From the NCBI GenBank assembly GCA_029204225.1, contig CM055110.1, positions 21,372,988-21,436,987 on the forward strand: a DNA stretch of 64,000 nt, given 5' to 3'. Below the pieces are notes generated by a model. That model was not told where the DNA came from, ran no database searches, and saw nothing but the letters and a program-made list of their open reading frames with translations. Origin of the DNA: Diphasiastrum complanatum (Eukaryota > Streptophyta > Lycopodiopsida > Lycopodiales > Lycopodiaceae). Each line of letters begins with the position of its first letter. Position 1 is the stretch's first letter. Shown here in pieces: positions 10,248 to 21,577 of the stretch. The position numbers were made by a program, and so were the translations under genes.

Positions 10248-12030
10248 ACTGCAGCTTACGTCCAGAACAGATGTTCGACCAAGGCCCTCTCAACAAAGAC
10301 ACCCCACGAGGTGTGGACAGGCTCTAAGCCTTCTTTGAAGAACCTAAGAGTGTTTGGGTGGATTGCCTACGCGCAGATCCCAAAAGACACGAGGAAGAAA
10401 TTGGACTTACAAGGTCTCAAGACCATCCTGATCGAATATACTTCATTTGATAATACTTATAAGCTGTATAATTCTAGTACCCAACAAATCTTGTATAGCC
10501 AGGATACAGTCTTCATCAAGGATCAGTTCATCGACCTCAAAGGTAAGGATGTTGCTCAAGAAAAACCCTCGTCATCTGCCATTGACACGACAGCCCGAGC
10601 TTCTAGCTCAAGATGTCTATGTCGACCCACTTTGAGATAGCGAATCAAACGAAGATGTTGATGCTACCCACCAACAAATCCCAGGACGGTTCTTCAGTCG
10701 AATCCTCCCAGAAGTGCAAGCCGAGTGCGCACACAGTCCACAAGGTATACTCCTGAGTTTGTCTGTCTCTTGATACAGGAACCGACGACAGTCAAAGAGG
10801 CACTCAGCCAGAGAAGCTATGGACAGAGAGTATTCTTCTCTGATCAAGAACTAGACATGGTCATTAGTCGAAGCTCCTATTGGTTGCAATATCATTGATT
10901 GCAAATAGATCTTTAAGATCAAATACAATGCCAACGGAGCAATTGACCGAAAGAAGGCAAGACTGGTAGCACGAGGATTCACCCAGATCTTGAATGTCGA
11001 CTACAGTGAGACTTTTAGTCCAGTCATCAAACATTCGTCGATCTGAATGCTCCTTTCTTATGCTGCAGTTGCTGACCTCGAAGTGCATCAACTCGATGTA
11101 CAAACAGCCTATCTAAATGGAGTGATATAAGAAGATATCTACATGATCCAGCCCGAAGGATACGTTCTGGAAGGTATGAAAAATCATGTCTATAGACTCC
11201 ACAAAGCACTGTACGACTTGAAACAGTCTACCAGAGCTTGGTTTAAGAGGATCAACACATTCCTCATTGAACAAGGATTCAAACCAAGCATTGTTGATTG
11301 CAACGTCTATTCCAAGTCAGTACAACAATCCTTCATTATCATCACCTTGTACATGGATGATACGTTGCTCTTCAGCAACAATACCAATATGGTCAAGGAT
11401 TCGAAGCAGATGCTGTTTTCAGAGTTCGACATGATTGATCTGGACGAAGCTCACTTCTATCTAGGAATTCAAATCCACAGAGACAGAGCAAATCGACTGA
11501 TTTACATCACTCAACAAAGGTATCTTCACAATGTTCTCAACAGATACAATTTGATGAATTGTAAATTAGCTCACTCACCAATGGATCCAGGCCTGCATCT
11601 GTCAAAGGACCAATGTCTCCAGACCAAGCAGGAAGTGGAGCAAATGAGAAAATACCCTTATCGATCGATACTAGGATCTCTCAGATACGCAATTGTCTGT
11701 ACAAGACCTGATATCTCTTTTGTTGTAAGCTCACTCAGCCAATACATGGCTAATCTTGGCATTATCCATTGGAAGGCTCTCATACGAGTCATGAGATATA
11801 TTTGAGCTACCATGGACCAGTGCATCTGCTATGGAGATGTCAGCAACGACAATCTTCATCAGCTTAGTGGTTATTCTGATGCAAGCTGGGGAGGAGATGT
11901 AGACAATCGCAAATCCACATCTGGATTTACATTCTTCTTCAACGACGGTCCTATATGATGGAACAATCGTAAGCAAAATTCTGTCGCACTTTTGGCTACA
12001 GAAGCAGAATACATTGCTGCTTGCGTATTC
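10248..12030 (+). pseudogene. Copia pol remnant: integrase C-terminus, reverse transcriptase, start of RNase H
   Basis: The plus-strand translation begins inside integrase (TKTPHEVWTG, LRVFGWIAYA) and continues into RT: KKARLVARGFTQ, LDVQTAYLNG, then an open stretch (11,143-11,805) with LYMDDTLLF (YMDD codons 11,350-11,361) and FYLGIQIHRD. RNase H follows (SGYSDASWGGD, ATEAEYIAA) and stops at about 12,030, where LTR sequence begins. In-frame nonsense codons lie at 10,906 (TAG), 11,044 (TGA), 11,128 (TAA), 11,803 (TGA) and 11,956 (TGA), and there are frameshifts in the linker. Gag, protease and the integrase catalytic core are absent. It encodes RNA-to-DNA copying functions of an LTR retrotransposon but is clearly non-functional. 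Confidence 0.85.
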
Positions 12031-12731
12031 ATTAACAAGTGAAGAAGTTAGTAAGCGAGAGAGAACGAAGAAGAGAATCTTATCAGAGATAGACAAAAGA
12101 AGATGCTCTGTGCATTGATTCTTTAATTGGTCAGCAATAAGGTTTCATTCCTTTACAATTTGAATAAGCTTCGTAGGGCACGCGGCTTCGTCCGCTATTG
12201 TCTTGTGCTCTACCGCATTATTGACATGTATACTTGATCTACTTAATTTGATACAGTTCTTTGTTCTGCGTTCAGATTTGTGTTAATATTGCTATGCTCA
12301 TTATTCATTCTGTCTGATCTTTCTAGTTGCTCTTTCTGTAGACAACTAGCATTTAGTCTTGTCTTTCACGAATGTTTCGCGACTAATTATCAGTTGAGCA
12401 TTGTCTAGCTCGTCGCGAATCATTCGCGACACATAATTTGTCTAGCTATTCGCGACAAATTATTCTTCTGGCACTTTGTTTATTAATGTTTGGCTACGTA
12501 ATCAAGAACGACCGTGATTTTCATCACTAACGTTCTGTTTGTTCTGATAGGCGTAGTCATGCTTTCGGAGAGAGATAGCTCGTTCCGCTGCGCACGAACA
12601 ATTTTTGTTCGAGTTCGTTTCTCGTTCGTGTTTCATTTCTCGTTTGTGTTTGTCTTACCCCTCTGAGCTAAATTTTTTGTTTCTAACATACGACACCTTT
12701 CTCAAATCTCGCTACTCCCCCTCTCTCCAAC
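12021..12731 (+). mobile_element. Copia LTR (3'), same family as the minus-strand LTR at 35,261-35,975
   Basis: Homologous along its length to the reverse complement of 35,261-35,975: GCGTATTCA...ACAAGTGAAGAAGTTAG at the left, the GATTACGTAGCCAAACA and GCATGACTACGCCTATC modules (inverted here), and CTCTCTCCAAC at the right. It directly abuts the broken RNase H frame, so the normal 3' coding end and polypurine tract have been lost by deletion. Confidence 0.65.
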
Positions 12732-14699
12732 ATCCCCCCCTCCCCTCACGCTCGCAAAATTTCTCCCTCTAGATCTCTCTCTCCTCGCGATCGCAAGATC
12801 TCTCAGTATTGGCCTGATAAACCTCTTTCTTGCTGATCGTGCTCTTTCTGGTCGCGTTGGGTAACGATGATTGGAGTGGCCAACATGAATATCTACTTAT
12901 AATGAAACTTTTTACTAATGGTTGCAAGCTAGGTGCAAGAGGAAGGTTAGACAAAGAACCTAGAATGTCTTTTGACACATCAACAATGCGTAGTAATTTG
13001 CAATTATCTTTCAAACTAGTCATAATATGTTCAAGATGTTTTCTCTTTTATAAAAAGGTGGTCAAGTTTTTGAAATCCACGTGGAGTATCGTGGAGGACT
13101 CATGTGCAATGTCTAGGATAGGTGTGGTTGGGTGGTAAGAATGTTCTGGAGATTTGGAGACATGGATTGAATCACAAGGCATTGATGAACTAATTATATC
13201 ATGCAAGGGGTCATCATCAACAAGAGCATCATCTAAGGCCAATGATAATCCAAAATCGATATTCATGTGATTCATCCTATCAATAATATTCTCGATCTCT
13301 CTTGCAACTCTTTTCCTTGAAACCAACTTATGTTCCTTCTTCTACAAAAGTTGAAAATGTTAGATGTATTAGTTTCTTTTCAAACAAGATGTATTACCCT
13401 CTACAAAACATAATATGCCTCACAAACTCTAAACCACTAATGTAAACCACAAGAGTAAGGACTAGCTAATATCTCATTCTCATAAAACTTTGAAGCAAAT
13501 GTGATTTCAATTAAGCAATATGATGCATTAACCCTTTAATGGAGCACATCATCACATTACAAAAAATCTAATGAGCATGTACATATACACAGTTTAAAAT
13601 ACACATTAAAACACAATGAGCATAAAAATAAAATCTCACGTAAATGTCATATTTTATGATTTAAAGAGTTTACCTTTCATACCGCACTCCATTGGCCCAA
13701 ATATGATCGTTGACAATCCTCCTTGTTTGAATCCTAAGGACTTTGCATTGTGTGGTGCGTATGGTTAATGTGTAGAGAGAGAGATCCAATTTTCTAAGAG
13801 TTCCTTTGTAGAGGGCAAGATCTAGAAGCTCATTTTGTGTTGTTATTGGTGGAGAGTTTGTCTCTTCCTAAGTGATCAAATCTTTCTAAGTGGCATTAGC
13901 TCTTTGAAGCACAATATCTTAGTGAGAAGAATCACAACTTTTGATTTTGAATTTCATTTCAAGTCTTAAAAAGTAGAGTAATTGGTGGAATCCAATAGGA
14001 GTGATTGAATTCAATTTGTTGAGCAAAAATTGACATAGTATGTATGAAACTCAAATTAGTTCTATTCAACTTTCTTTGTGAGAGTGTGAGGGTCAATTTG
14101 TGATCCCATTGGATGTCTAGAATGAGGAGGAGTCCATATTTGAGTATTCATGCATGGTTGAGATCTTTGTGAATCTCTAGTTGTCTAATTTTTTAAGCTT
14201 TGTGAAAAATTGGTGGTATAGTTTGTTTTCAAATCAAATCAAATTCATTCTAAATCTCAAGAGTGAGATTATTTGGGTCAAGAGTGAGTCCAAAAGAAGT
14301 GATTAAGTTTGATTTTCAGGTGTTTGAAACAAAACCCATCTTTTGTTCAAGAATCTCAAGTGTTGAGAGAACTAGTCAAGTGAAAAGGAAAATCTAGGTG
14401 TCAAATCTTTTCATATCCATTTCAACTTTCAAAAGAAAGAGTCATTGGTATTTGATGAGTCCAATAGGAGAGTGGATCTGATTTCTTTTGTGATTTGATT
14501 CAAAGATTGTATGCTTTTGTCTTAGTGATCAAAGCAAAGTTTCCAAGTGACTAGTCATTATTGTGAAGATTGATTCTTAGGTTTGTGAGCTAGATCTTTT
14601 GTAGATCCTTCTAGATTGTTGAATATGTTCAAATATAGTCTCTTGAGAGTCACAAATTACATTTGTAGAATCATATCACAAGTTTTTATTCAAATAGCA
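12732..14699. other. Unassigned spacer and probable leader of the 14.7-16.1 kb element
   Basis: Two neighbouring minus-strand open frames (13,048-13,326 and 12,769-13,023; 92 and 84 residues) could be one decayed ORF, but I recognise neither. From about 13,750 the sequence resembles a long retroelement leader in composition, though no PBS (TGGTATCAGAGC) or 5' LTR is visible. Confidence 0.3.
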
Positions 14700-16108
14700 T
14701 CAATAGGTGACATCCTATTGAAGGAAAGAAAGGATCCTGAGTGCAACCTTTGTGGCAAGAGAGGATATTTTTTCTCAAGATGCTACAAAAAGAAGACCAA
14801 TCCATCCAAGGAGAACCAAAGCAAGGGGGCCGAGGTGAAGGATGGAGCTTCCAGTTCAAAAATGCAAATCCAAGGAAAGGTGTTTCCTTTGTGGGAAGGT
14901 GAATGAGGCTTGGAGTCTCACAAGGACTTGCAAGATTTGTCTTCAAGAGTCCATCACAACACATGTCAAATCTTTTGAAATTTTTCATTTGGAAGTGCAT
15001 TGTTTGGTTCAAGATGCAAAGATAGATGTCACTTTCATGAAAGTACCTTGGATCTATTTTATGTCCTTGGAAAGTATTTTGCTTAGAAGTTTAGATAAGT
15101 TCAAACTTATTGTTATGATCCAAGAGAAATCAATCAAGAATAAGGAGCAGCAATCACAAAATGAAAATAGTTTCATTTACGCTATCATGTCAACTTATGA
15201 AGAACCATTTTGCTTTGAAGAGATTTTTGTATCTCAAAGGTGGATTAAGGCAATACTAGTTAAGTGTGATGCCTTAAAAGATAGCAAAATATGTTTTCCT
15301 TGTAAGCTTGCATTAGTTATGAAGTCAAGGAAATGGAAATATCTTCATAATGTAGGACCTTTTGGTTTCAATAAGATCATGAATGATGTGTTCATTCATA
15401 AAGATGAAAATTGTAAGTTTTCAATCTTAAAGGCAAGTTGTAAACTTCTTATGAGAATAAGTGAAGCATCCAAAGTGGACACTTATATCCATAAGCAAGT
15501 AGTTAGCCTTATTAAGATGGAAATACCTTTCGATTTAAATATTGGAAAAATCATACCAAGTTGTGGTGATTTTTGGACTTATGTTTCTAGCATAAGTAAT
15601 CTTGATAATCATAGGAAGTGCATATTGAGTGGTCATACTTGTTGTGATCATTATGAGACATGGAGGTCTTGGATTTCCATCAAGAAGGAGCATCATGAAG
15701 AGGATCTTAAGGAGTCATCTTAAGGTTCAAGTGTGCCAAGGATTGAGGAGGAGAGACCTTCTCAAGTTGTGATTCCAAAAAGAAACTCAAGAAACATGGT
15801 TGAACCCATGTGGCTCACATTTCAAGGGAAAGAGGAGCATATCTCATGTGGAGCAAGCATCTACATGAAAATTGGAAGGAATCAATTTTGGAGATGCTAG
15901 GATGGTGCAAAGCTCTCAAGCTCATCAAAGATGTCAACATCAAAGAAGCACTATCATGGATATGGTGATTTCATATCAACATCAAGCTCATTGGCTGATC
16001 TTCACACCTTTTGAACCAGCACAGACCAATTCAGCCCATGGAGTCAAGTTCAAGATCATCATGTTTTCCATCAAGCTAGATTTACTAGGCTAGATTTTTG
16101 AGGAGGAG
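14700..16108 (+). mobile_element. Truncated nonautonomous copia element, internal region and polypurine tract
   Basis: It contains a gag zinc-knuckle relic, CNLCGKRGYFFSRC (about 14,738), a second CFLCGK fragment, and the 293-residue ORF described separately. The 3' end is typical: GAGGAGGAG polypurine tract (about 16,100-16,108) directly before the LTR, identical to that of the intact element at 41.9 kb. The 5' LTR, PBS and N-terminal gag are missing. Confidence 0.6.
14842..15723 (+). CDS. Long ORF of a nonautonomous copia derivative (293 aa)
   Basis: An uninterrupted 293-codon frame inside a copia element. Residues 1-20 retain part of a zinc knuckle (CFLCGK). About residues 100-160 (YEEPFCFEEIF...ALKDSK) align with the start of copia reverse transcriptase, LDEPTCYEDAC...ALIENH in the element at 40.3 kb. 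The RT catalytic core is missing and the C-terminal third has no recognisable domain. Just downstream the integrase-RT linker motif (PRIEEE..) appears out of order, so the region is scrambled. It is not a host gene. That it stays open in an otherwise decayed neighbourhood suggests either a recent copy or some selection on a mobile nonautonomous family. Confidence 0.4.
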   Translation: MELPVQKCKSKERCFLCGKVNEAWSLTRTCKICLQESITTHVKSFEIFHLEVHCLVQDAKIDVTFMKVPWIYFMSLESILLRSLDKFKLIVMIQEKSIKNKEQQSQNENSFIYAIMSTYEEPFCFEEIFVSQRWIKAILVKCDALKDSKICFPCKLALVMKSRKWKYLHNVGPFGFNKIMNDVFIHKDENCKFSILKASCKLLMRISEASKVDTYIHKQVVSLIKMEIPFDLNIGKIIPSCGDFWTYVSSISNLDNHRKCILSGHTCCDHYETWRSWISIKKEHHEEDLKESS

Positions 16109-16939
16109 TGTGAAAAATGCAAAATAAGCTTGGTAGAGGCCAAAAATTTTGTATATAGATAAACACACATGTGTGGAGCCCGTTCCCACATGTGAAACTA
16201 GTGTACTTGGCATGTACCATAATCATATATGTTGTACATATGATTTAATTCAAGTTCTAGTGGCTAAAATGGCCAAAAACTAGTTTTCTAGACATATGAC
16301 ACATGGCATCAATGTATTGATTGCATGAGCCACATCCTTTGGTTAGGTGTCATATCCCATGTGTAGAGGACAGCTCACACGTGTGGAATAAGCTGAAGTA
16401 GGCTAATTTTGACTTCTAGAAGATTTCCAAGCAGATCTCCATATAGAAAGAAAATGGACCAAAAGTGCTCAAAATAGAAGGTTTTGTCCAAGTGTCAGTT
16501 TTGCATGATGAATCATCATATGACAAAGCACCTTTACACATGTGGCATCAGAGGGATGATCAGTACCATGAGCTCCCACTTATTGTATATATAGAGCCAC
16601 ATTTGGCCATAATCAATGAGAGACACCAATCTTGGTTTTGGAAGCAATTTTGAGTAATTCTCTCCATTTGTCTACATTTGTTTTGACTGTTTTGAGGTTC
16701 TATCAATGTGTACTTGATTTTCAGGTTGGAGTCCGTACTCAGACAGTGTTTCACACATGTGAAACCAAAAAGTACACATACCTTCAATTAATGATTGTTC
16801 TTGTTAGGATTTTGTGTCTAGAATTGATCTAGATTGATCTTAATCTCAAGTAGATTGATAGATCAAGTAATCTGACAACCAATTTCTCTTGAGGATCAGA
16901 TTAGGATCCACTCTTGGTCCTTTTTGTACTTTTTGCACA
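16109..16939 (+). mobile_element. 3' LTR of the 14.7-16.1 kb copia derivative
   Basis: It starts TGTGAAAAATGC immediately after the GAGGAGGAG polypurine tract and ends GTACTTTTTGCACA, giving TGTG/CACA ends. The related LTR at 36,635-37,325 starts TGTGAAAAATTGC and ends GTACTTTTCACA. Length is 831 bp. It contains several ACACGTGTG or ACACATGTG palindromes (about 16,160, 16,378, 16,750). Confidence 0.7.
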
Positions 16940-17606
16940 TTATCTCCATTGGGGAGATCTTTAGGCACTTGAACTCCAATGACCACTACAATCAGATATC
17001 GAATCGATGCTTGCCCTTGTTGAAGTCTCGGATATATTGGCTGTATTTTTGGTCTTCATTGCTTGTTCTATATTGTCCTTGTCTTGGCATATTTGGATAT
17101 GTTCAGAAGACGATCTGATCAAAGCTTTGCCGCAACAAATCTAAGTAAACTTATGTCACATGTTTGGATTGGTTGTGACAAAGGTTCGATCAGATCATCT
17201 TTATGATAAAAAATCATCATAAGATAAAACATGACTAACATGAATAAGTTCATCTTCAATTGGATCTGGAATTGGATTGATTGATATCCATGCTACATTC
17301 ATTATATTGACTGAGTGATAGGTGTATCAAGAGTACGATCAACCATAGGAATGTCACTTATTTATGATTTGTTATCACATTGACACATGTAGCTCTCTGT
17401 ACAATCAACAAGTGCTAGTGCTTGATTCTAGTTAACATTATCATTTTGAGAATCGTTATGAACTCCCAAAGCTTTTGAAATTAGTTTATTAATTTGAAAG
17501 ACAAGGACCATATGCACTCTACAATTTTTGCCCCCCGACAACTGATATATATTGAAAAACTATTTCAATTTTTTCCAATAGTCACTTTGTATAGTCAAAT
17601 CTAGAA
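16940..17606. other. Intergenic, nothing identified
   Basis: AT-rich spacer between two retroelement fragments. No coding or repeat signal found. Confidence 0.4.
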
Positions 17607-18840
17607 GAAGATGAAGAAGCTGCAACTTAGGAGCAGCCGACACAGCCAACACAAAGACGAATTTTGCAGCCAGAAACTTCAACCAAGAGATCAACAAGAA
17701 TTCAAACTCAGCCTGTCCAATACATTGATGAGTTTGCTCACTATTCTATTCAAGAGGCAACCACAGTTGAGGAAGCTATGTCACATGCCGATTCAAATCT
17801 CTGAAAAGAAGCAATGGACAAGGAGTACAACTCACTGCTAAGGAACAACACATGGACTGCCAACAGAAAGAAAGGTAATCGACTGCAAATGGATCTCTAA
17901 GATCAAGTACAAAGAAAATGGCAGTATCGACAAAAGGAAAGTTTGACTCGTGACAAGGGTATTTTCATAGATTTCCAATATCGACAACTTTGAAACTTTT
18001 ACCTCGGTTGCCGCCAGGTGTTACCTTGGCTTGCATATTAAAAGGGACTATGAGAGAGGTAAGTTGTACCTTTGGGATGTTGAACTGCAAAGGAGCGAAT
18101 ACTCCAATGCTAGCAAGAACAGTACTGACGAACAAAAAATGTTCGAGGACTGAAGCAGAGAGAGAATTGATGCAGCTCACACCTTACAGAAAATTGATAG
18201 GATCGCGGATGTACCTTGCAGATAACACACGTCCTGACATTGCTTATGCTGTGTTCAGGATGAGCCAATTCTGCATGAATCCTGGCTCGACAAATTGGAA
18301 GATTGCAAAATGAATTTTGCAATATCTTCAATTAACAAAGGATTATGGTTTGTGTTATTGTTGTGATGCAGGGTTTCAGATGCTTTCCTACAGTGATGCT
18401 AGTTGGGCATCTCTCAAGGACGACTGTAAAAGTGTCTCAGGAGGATGCACCATCACGTCAGGAGCGGCAATTCTCAGGGTCAGCAAGAAGTAGACCATTG
18501 TGGCTCAGTCATCCTGCGAAGTAGAGTATGTTGTAGCAGCAAAGATGGCCAACGGATAATTTGTCTCAGGCAGTTCCTGGATGAATTGGGTGAAACGAGA
18601 AACGAACCTTTGGTTTTGTAGATGGACAACACATCTACAATACATTTGACGAAAGCCCCTGTGTTTCACTCAAGGACGAAATACATTGCGATCAAGTACC
18701 ACTTGATCAGGGATCTGATTGGGAAGAAGATGTTGCAGACCACCTTCATTGGAACGAAAGACATGGTTGCTGACATTTTCACAAAGGCCCTAGACAAAGG
18801 TCTATTCGAGGAATAGCCTTGGAGTCGTCAAGCTATCATG
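17607..18840 (+). pseudogene. Copia RT-RNase H remnant with internal deletion of the RT core
   Basis: The translation shows the RT entry region (EAMDKEYNSLLRNNTW, CKWISKIKYKENGSIDKRK), then jumps from ETFTSVA directly to YLGLHIKRDYERGKLY. The segment holding the Y-x-DD active site is therefore deleted. After that come TPYRKLIGS..YLADNTRPDIAY and an RNase H C-terminus (18,622-18,816) with HLTKAPVFHSRTKYIAIKYH and VADIFTKAL. Several frameshifts and stops intervene. It is a dead deletion derivative. It looks distinct from the 10.2 kb element in sequence, but both belong to the same broad copia type. Confidence 0.8.
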
Positions 18841-19142
18841 CTTTGAGAGGGAGCTGAAGAAACATTTTGCTTCTAATGCCAAAGCTTTGTTAGCTTTGAA
18901 TTCTGAACCTTTGACTGAAAAGTGTCATTTGTCAGAGAGTTGTGCCAAGAAATCTCTCATTTGTTTGTTTGGCGTACTGCAAATCACACCAGACAATGTC
19001 TAGTATTGCCATTCAGAGCGTTGAGGCTTCATACCTTTCACATTACTGATATCTGTCTGTTTGAACGATCACTCGTTTCGAAATCTTTGCAAAGAGGAAT
19101 CTGGATTATTCCCTCTGAAAGTTCTTATATTCTCTCTTTTTT
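18841..19142 (+). other. Probable start of the LTR following the 17.6-18.8 kb remnant
   Basis: The sequence after the RNase H end contains a purine-rich run (GAGAGGGAGC, about 18,846) that could be the polypurine tract, and then AT-rich DNA. No second copy is available, so LTR limits are not fixed. Confidence 0.25.
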
Positions 19143-19391
19143 ATATCCGTACCAATACCGAATCCAGGTGCGCTAGCTGAAAAGAAACCCGAGCAGTCAT
19201 ACATCCGCGCTCCAGTCCGATATTGCATGTCCGTACCGATATCGGATCCAAGCACACGAGCTAAAGAGAATTCCGAGCAGTTGTACATCCGTGCTCCAGT
19301 TCGATATCGCATGCTCCAATATTGGATCCACGCGCACAAGTTAAAGAGGATCCCGAGCAGTCGTACTTACGCGCTCCATTCCGATATCAGG
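19143..19391. repeat. Three tandem copies of an 84-bp unit
   Basis: Units start at 19,143, 19,227 and 19,311, exactly 84 bp apart, the third a few bases shorter. Shared landmarks are CCGAGCAGT.GTAC, ATCCG.GCTCCAGT.CGATAT and GGATCCA.GC.CA. They lie between an RNase H end and a gag start, which is where an LTR would be, so they may be U3 enhancer-type repeats. Confidence 0.85.
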
Positions 19392-19460
19392 TGTATAACC
19401 AGAAAAATATACAGTTCTGTGGTGTGATAAATTACTTGATTTGGACTCATCTGCTCAGTA

Positions 19461-20022
19461 ATGGAAACTCTAAGCGAGAGTGTCCTCAATGAGTCAAGCA
19501 AATTGGAAGGAGCCAGCAACTACGCAGTTTGGAAATTCAAACTGAAGAACATTTTGATGGAAAAGGAGCTATGGGAGATCGTGACAGGCGAGAGACAAGA
19601 CCAATGATAGAAGAAGATCAGCGGGCATTTGACAGGAGAAACGGAAAGCACAAAATGTCATCAACTTATCAGTTAGAGATGCAATTATTCCCTACATTTC
19701 AGATTCAGAAGGACCAAAAGAAACATGGGATACGTTGAAGGCATTGTTTGAGACCACAAACACATCTTGAGTGCTATTCATGAAGACAAAGCTGCACACA
19801 TTGCGGATGGATGATGGTGCAACTGTTGCTGATCACCTACTGAAGATCAAAGAGATTCGTGACCAATTAGCAGCAGTTGGAGAGCGAGTACAGGATCGTG
19901 AGAACGTGCAGTTGACATTGTGGCTGATATTTTTACTAAGTCTTTAGGTAAATGTAAATTTGAGAACCTTTGTAGTCTCTTAGACATAGAAGAATGTAAT
20001 TTTATCATTGAGGGAGAGTGTT
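19461..20022 (+). pseudogene. Copia gag fragment fused to an RNase H C-terminal tail
   Basis: From ATG 19,461 the frame reads METLSESVLNESSKLEGASN then YAVWKFKLKNILMEKELWEI, the standard copia gag N-terminus (DUF4219/UBN2 region). After stops and frameshifts the gag continues as IIPYISDSEGPKETWDTLKA and LLKIKEIRDQLAAVGERV. At about 19,918 it switches abruptly to VADIFTKSLGKCKFENLCSL, the end of RNase H, followed by GAGGGAGAG and TGTTAGAAATCAATG, a polypurine tract and LTR start. Everything between gag and the last 35 codons of pol has been removed. Confidence 0.75.
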
Positions 20023-20120
20023 AGAAATCAATGATAAACTTCATTGTTACACTTCTTAGTTATTGTTCTCGATGTACTTTATTATTGACAGCTATTACCA
20101 GTTGTAGCTAGTCGTAGGCT
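20020..20120 (+). mobile_element. Truncated LTR start (TGTTAGAAATC...)
   Basis: It begins TGTTAGAAATCAATG straight after a purine-rich GAGGGAGAG tract and the pol end. I can follow it for about 100 bp and see no matching 3' terminus. Confidence 0.45.
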
Positions 20121-20907
20121 TGCAAAAGAAAGTTTAATGAAGCAGTGGAGCGAATTGAATCAGATCCAATTGGCAGCGGAGCGAGTCAAAGCAGATCCAA
20201 TTGGCAGCCATAGCAAGAAAGCTTTGAAGGTGAGAGAGAAAAGCAATGAGGAGGAGGATGGAGGGCCGCACGCCACCGCGTGCGCCTAGGCACGCTGGTC
20301 CCATAACATGTGGAGGGCTGCCACAAAAATATGTTTTAGAGCACAAATTTGGGTAGGGCCATTGGATCGAGCATATTGCACCTTTGTTAAGAATGAGTTG
20401 AATTTTTTTAAATATAAATTGGACTGTCAAATTTCAACAAACACACATCTATCAAAATTTTTTTTTCCTGTGGGTTCTTTGGCCATTGGAACCCATCAAG
20501 CCATCGGAATATGAGACTAGAGCACTCCAACGATCACGTTTGGCTGTTGGATTTTGACGTCCACCAGCCGTGTCGGAATTTGCTGTCCATGCGGGGCGTC
20601 AAATTTCTATGTCCCAAGTGGCCATTGGAATTCGATGGCCATGTGGCAATTTTTTTTAATCTAAATTTTATTTGGCTCGCCAATTGCCGGTTTTGGTCAT
20701 GCCATTGGTATGCGAGATAGTTTGAATGCGACAAATTCTGGCAATATTGTTGCGACGCACTTTCTGATACACATGTCGATTAAAAAAGAATTTAACGCAC
20801 GATTTCACATCAGAAATCATTTTAGTGTCTTGTAGAAGGTCTTCTAATTCTAAGAATGAAGCCAAAAAAAAAAACTAGTGGGAGTTGATATCAAGAGCAA
20901 AAATGCG
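20121..20907. other. Intergenic, nothing identified
   Basis: Contains a short direct repeat (CAGATCCAATTGGCAGC at about 20,160 and 20,190) and overlapping small frames on both strands with no recognisable protein. Confidence 0.35.
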
Positions 20908-21233
20908 CGCTCTCTCTCATTATTTATTCTATTACATGTTTTTTTACAATCATTTACATCTCTCTCTCTCTCTCATTATTTCAACTATTGAATGCTATTC
21001 GACAATCATAACCCTCTCTCTCTCTCATTATTTCAACTATTGCATGCTATCCGACAATCATAACCCTCTCTCTCTCTCTCATTATTTTATCTATAATATG
21101 TTATTTGACAATCATCGACATCTCTCTCTCTCTCTCTCTCTCTCTCATTATTTCATCTACTGCCTGTTATTTGACAATCATGGAACTCTCTCCAAATTAT
21201 TGCTTGTTATGTAGCTATCATAACTTCATCATG
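20908..21233. repeat. CT-rich minisatellite, about 5 units
   Basis: Units of about 55-70 bp, each made of a (CT)n run, ATTATTTCAACTATTG.ATG or a close variant, and CTAT.CGACAATCATAACC or a close variant. Most of the length variation comes from the (CT)n run. Open frames here simply read through the repeat. Confidence 0.85.
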
Positions 21234-21445
21234 CCAATTTGATTACTTTAGGGTTGCATCTCATTCACATATTTCGTTGCATGCCAATTTACTTCTACAA
21301 TCTTAATTATTGCATATCCGTGGGTTTCTTTTTTGCAATTGCTTTTGGTGGTGACAATGAGAGCCCTCCCCAAAAGTTTTTCTTTCAAGTTAATTTTATT
21401 TCAAACTCCATTAACCAACTTCAGCACACTCTTGTTGTTTAAGAG

Positions 21446-21577
21446 CTAGGTAGCGGGCGTGAGCAGCGCTGCTATCAGGTGTAGTGGGTTACCGATACCT
21501 ATAAAGCCGGCTCTATGTCGAGGTAGATATGGTGACCCACTACGCCTGTAGCAGGCCTGCTCACGCTCGCTATTAGG
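21446..21577. other. Long imperfect hairpin (arms about 45-50 nt)
   Basis: The left arm from 21,452 (AGCGGGCGTGAGCAG, later GTGTAGTGGGTTACC) is largely the reverse complement of the right arm ending at 21,571 (GGTGACCCACTACGCC, later CTGCTCACGCTCGCT). The loop of about 20 nt has its own small palindrome, AGCCGGCT. It is GC-rich in an AT-rich setting. It could be a short foldback element, a hairpin-RNA precursor or an attenuator-like structure. Only the symmetry is certain. Confidence 0.75.

Noticed and set aside
20885-21214. 109-residue ORF rich in LSLSHYF repeats
   Set aside because: Translation of the CT-rich minisatellite.
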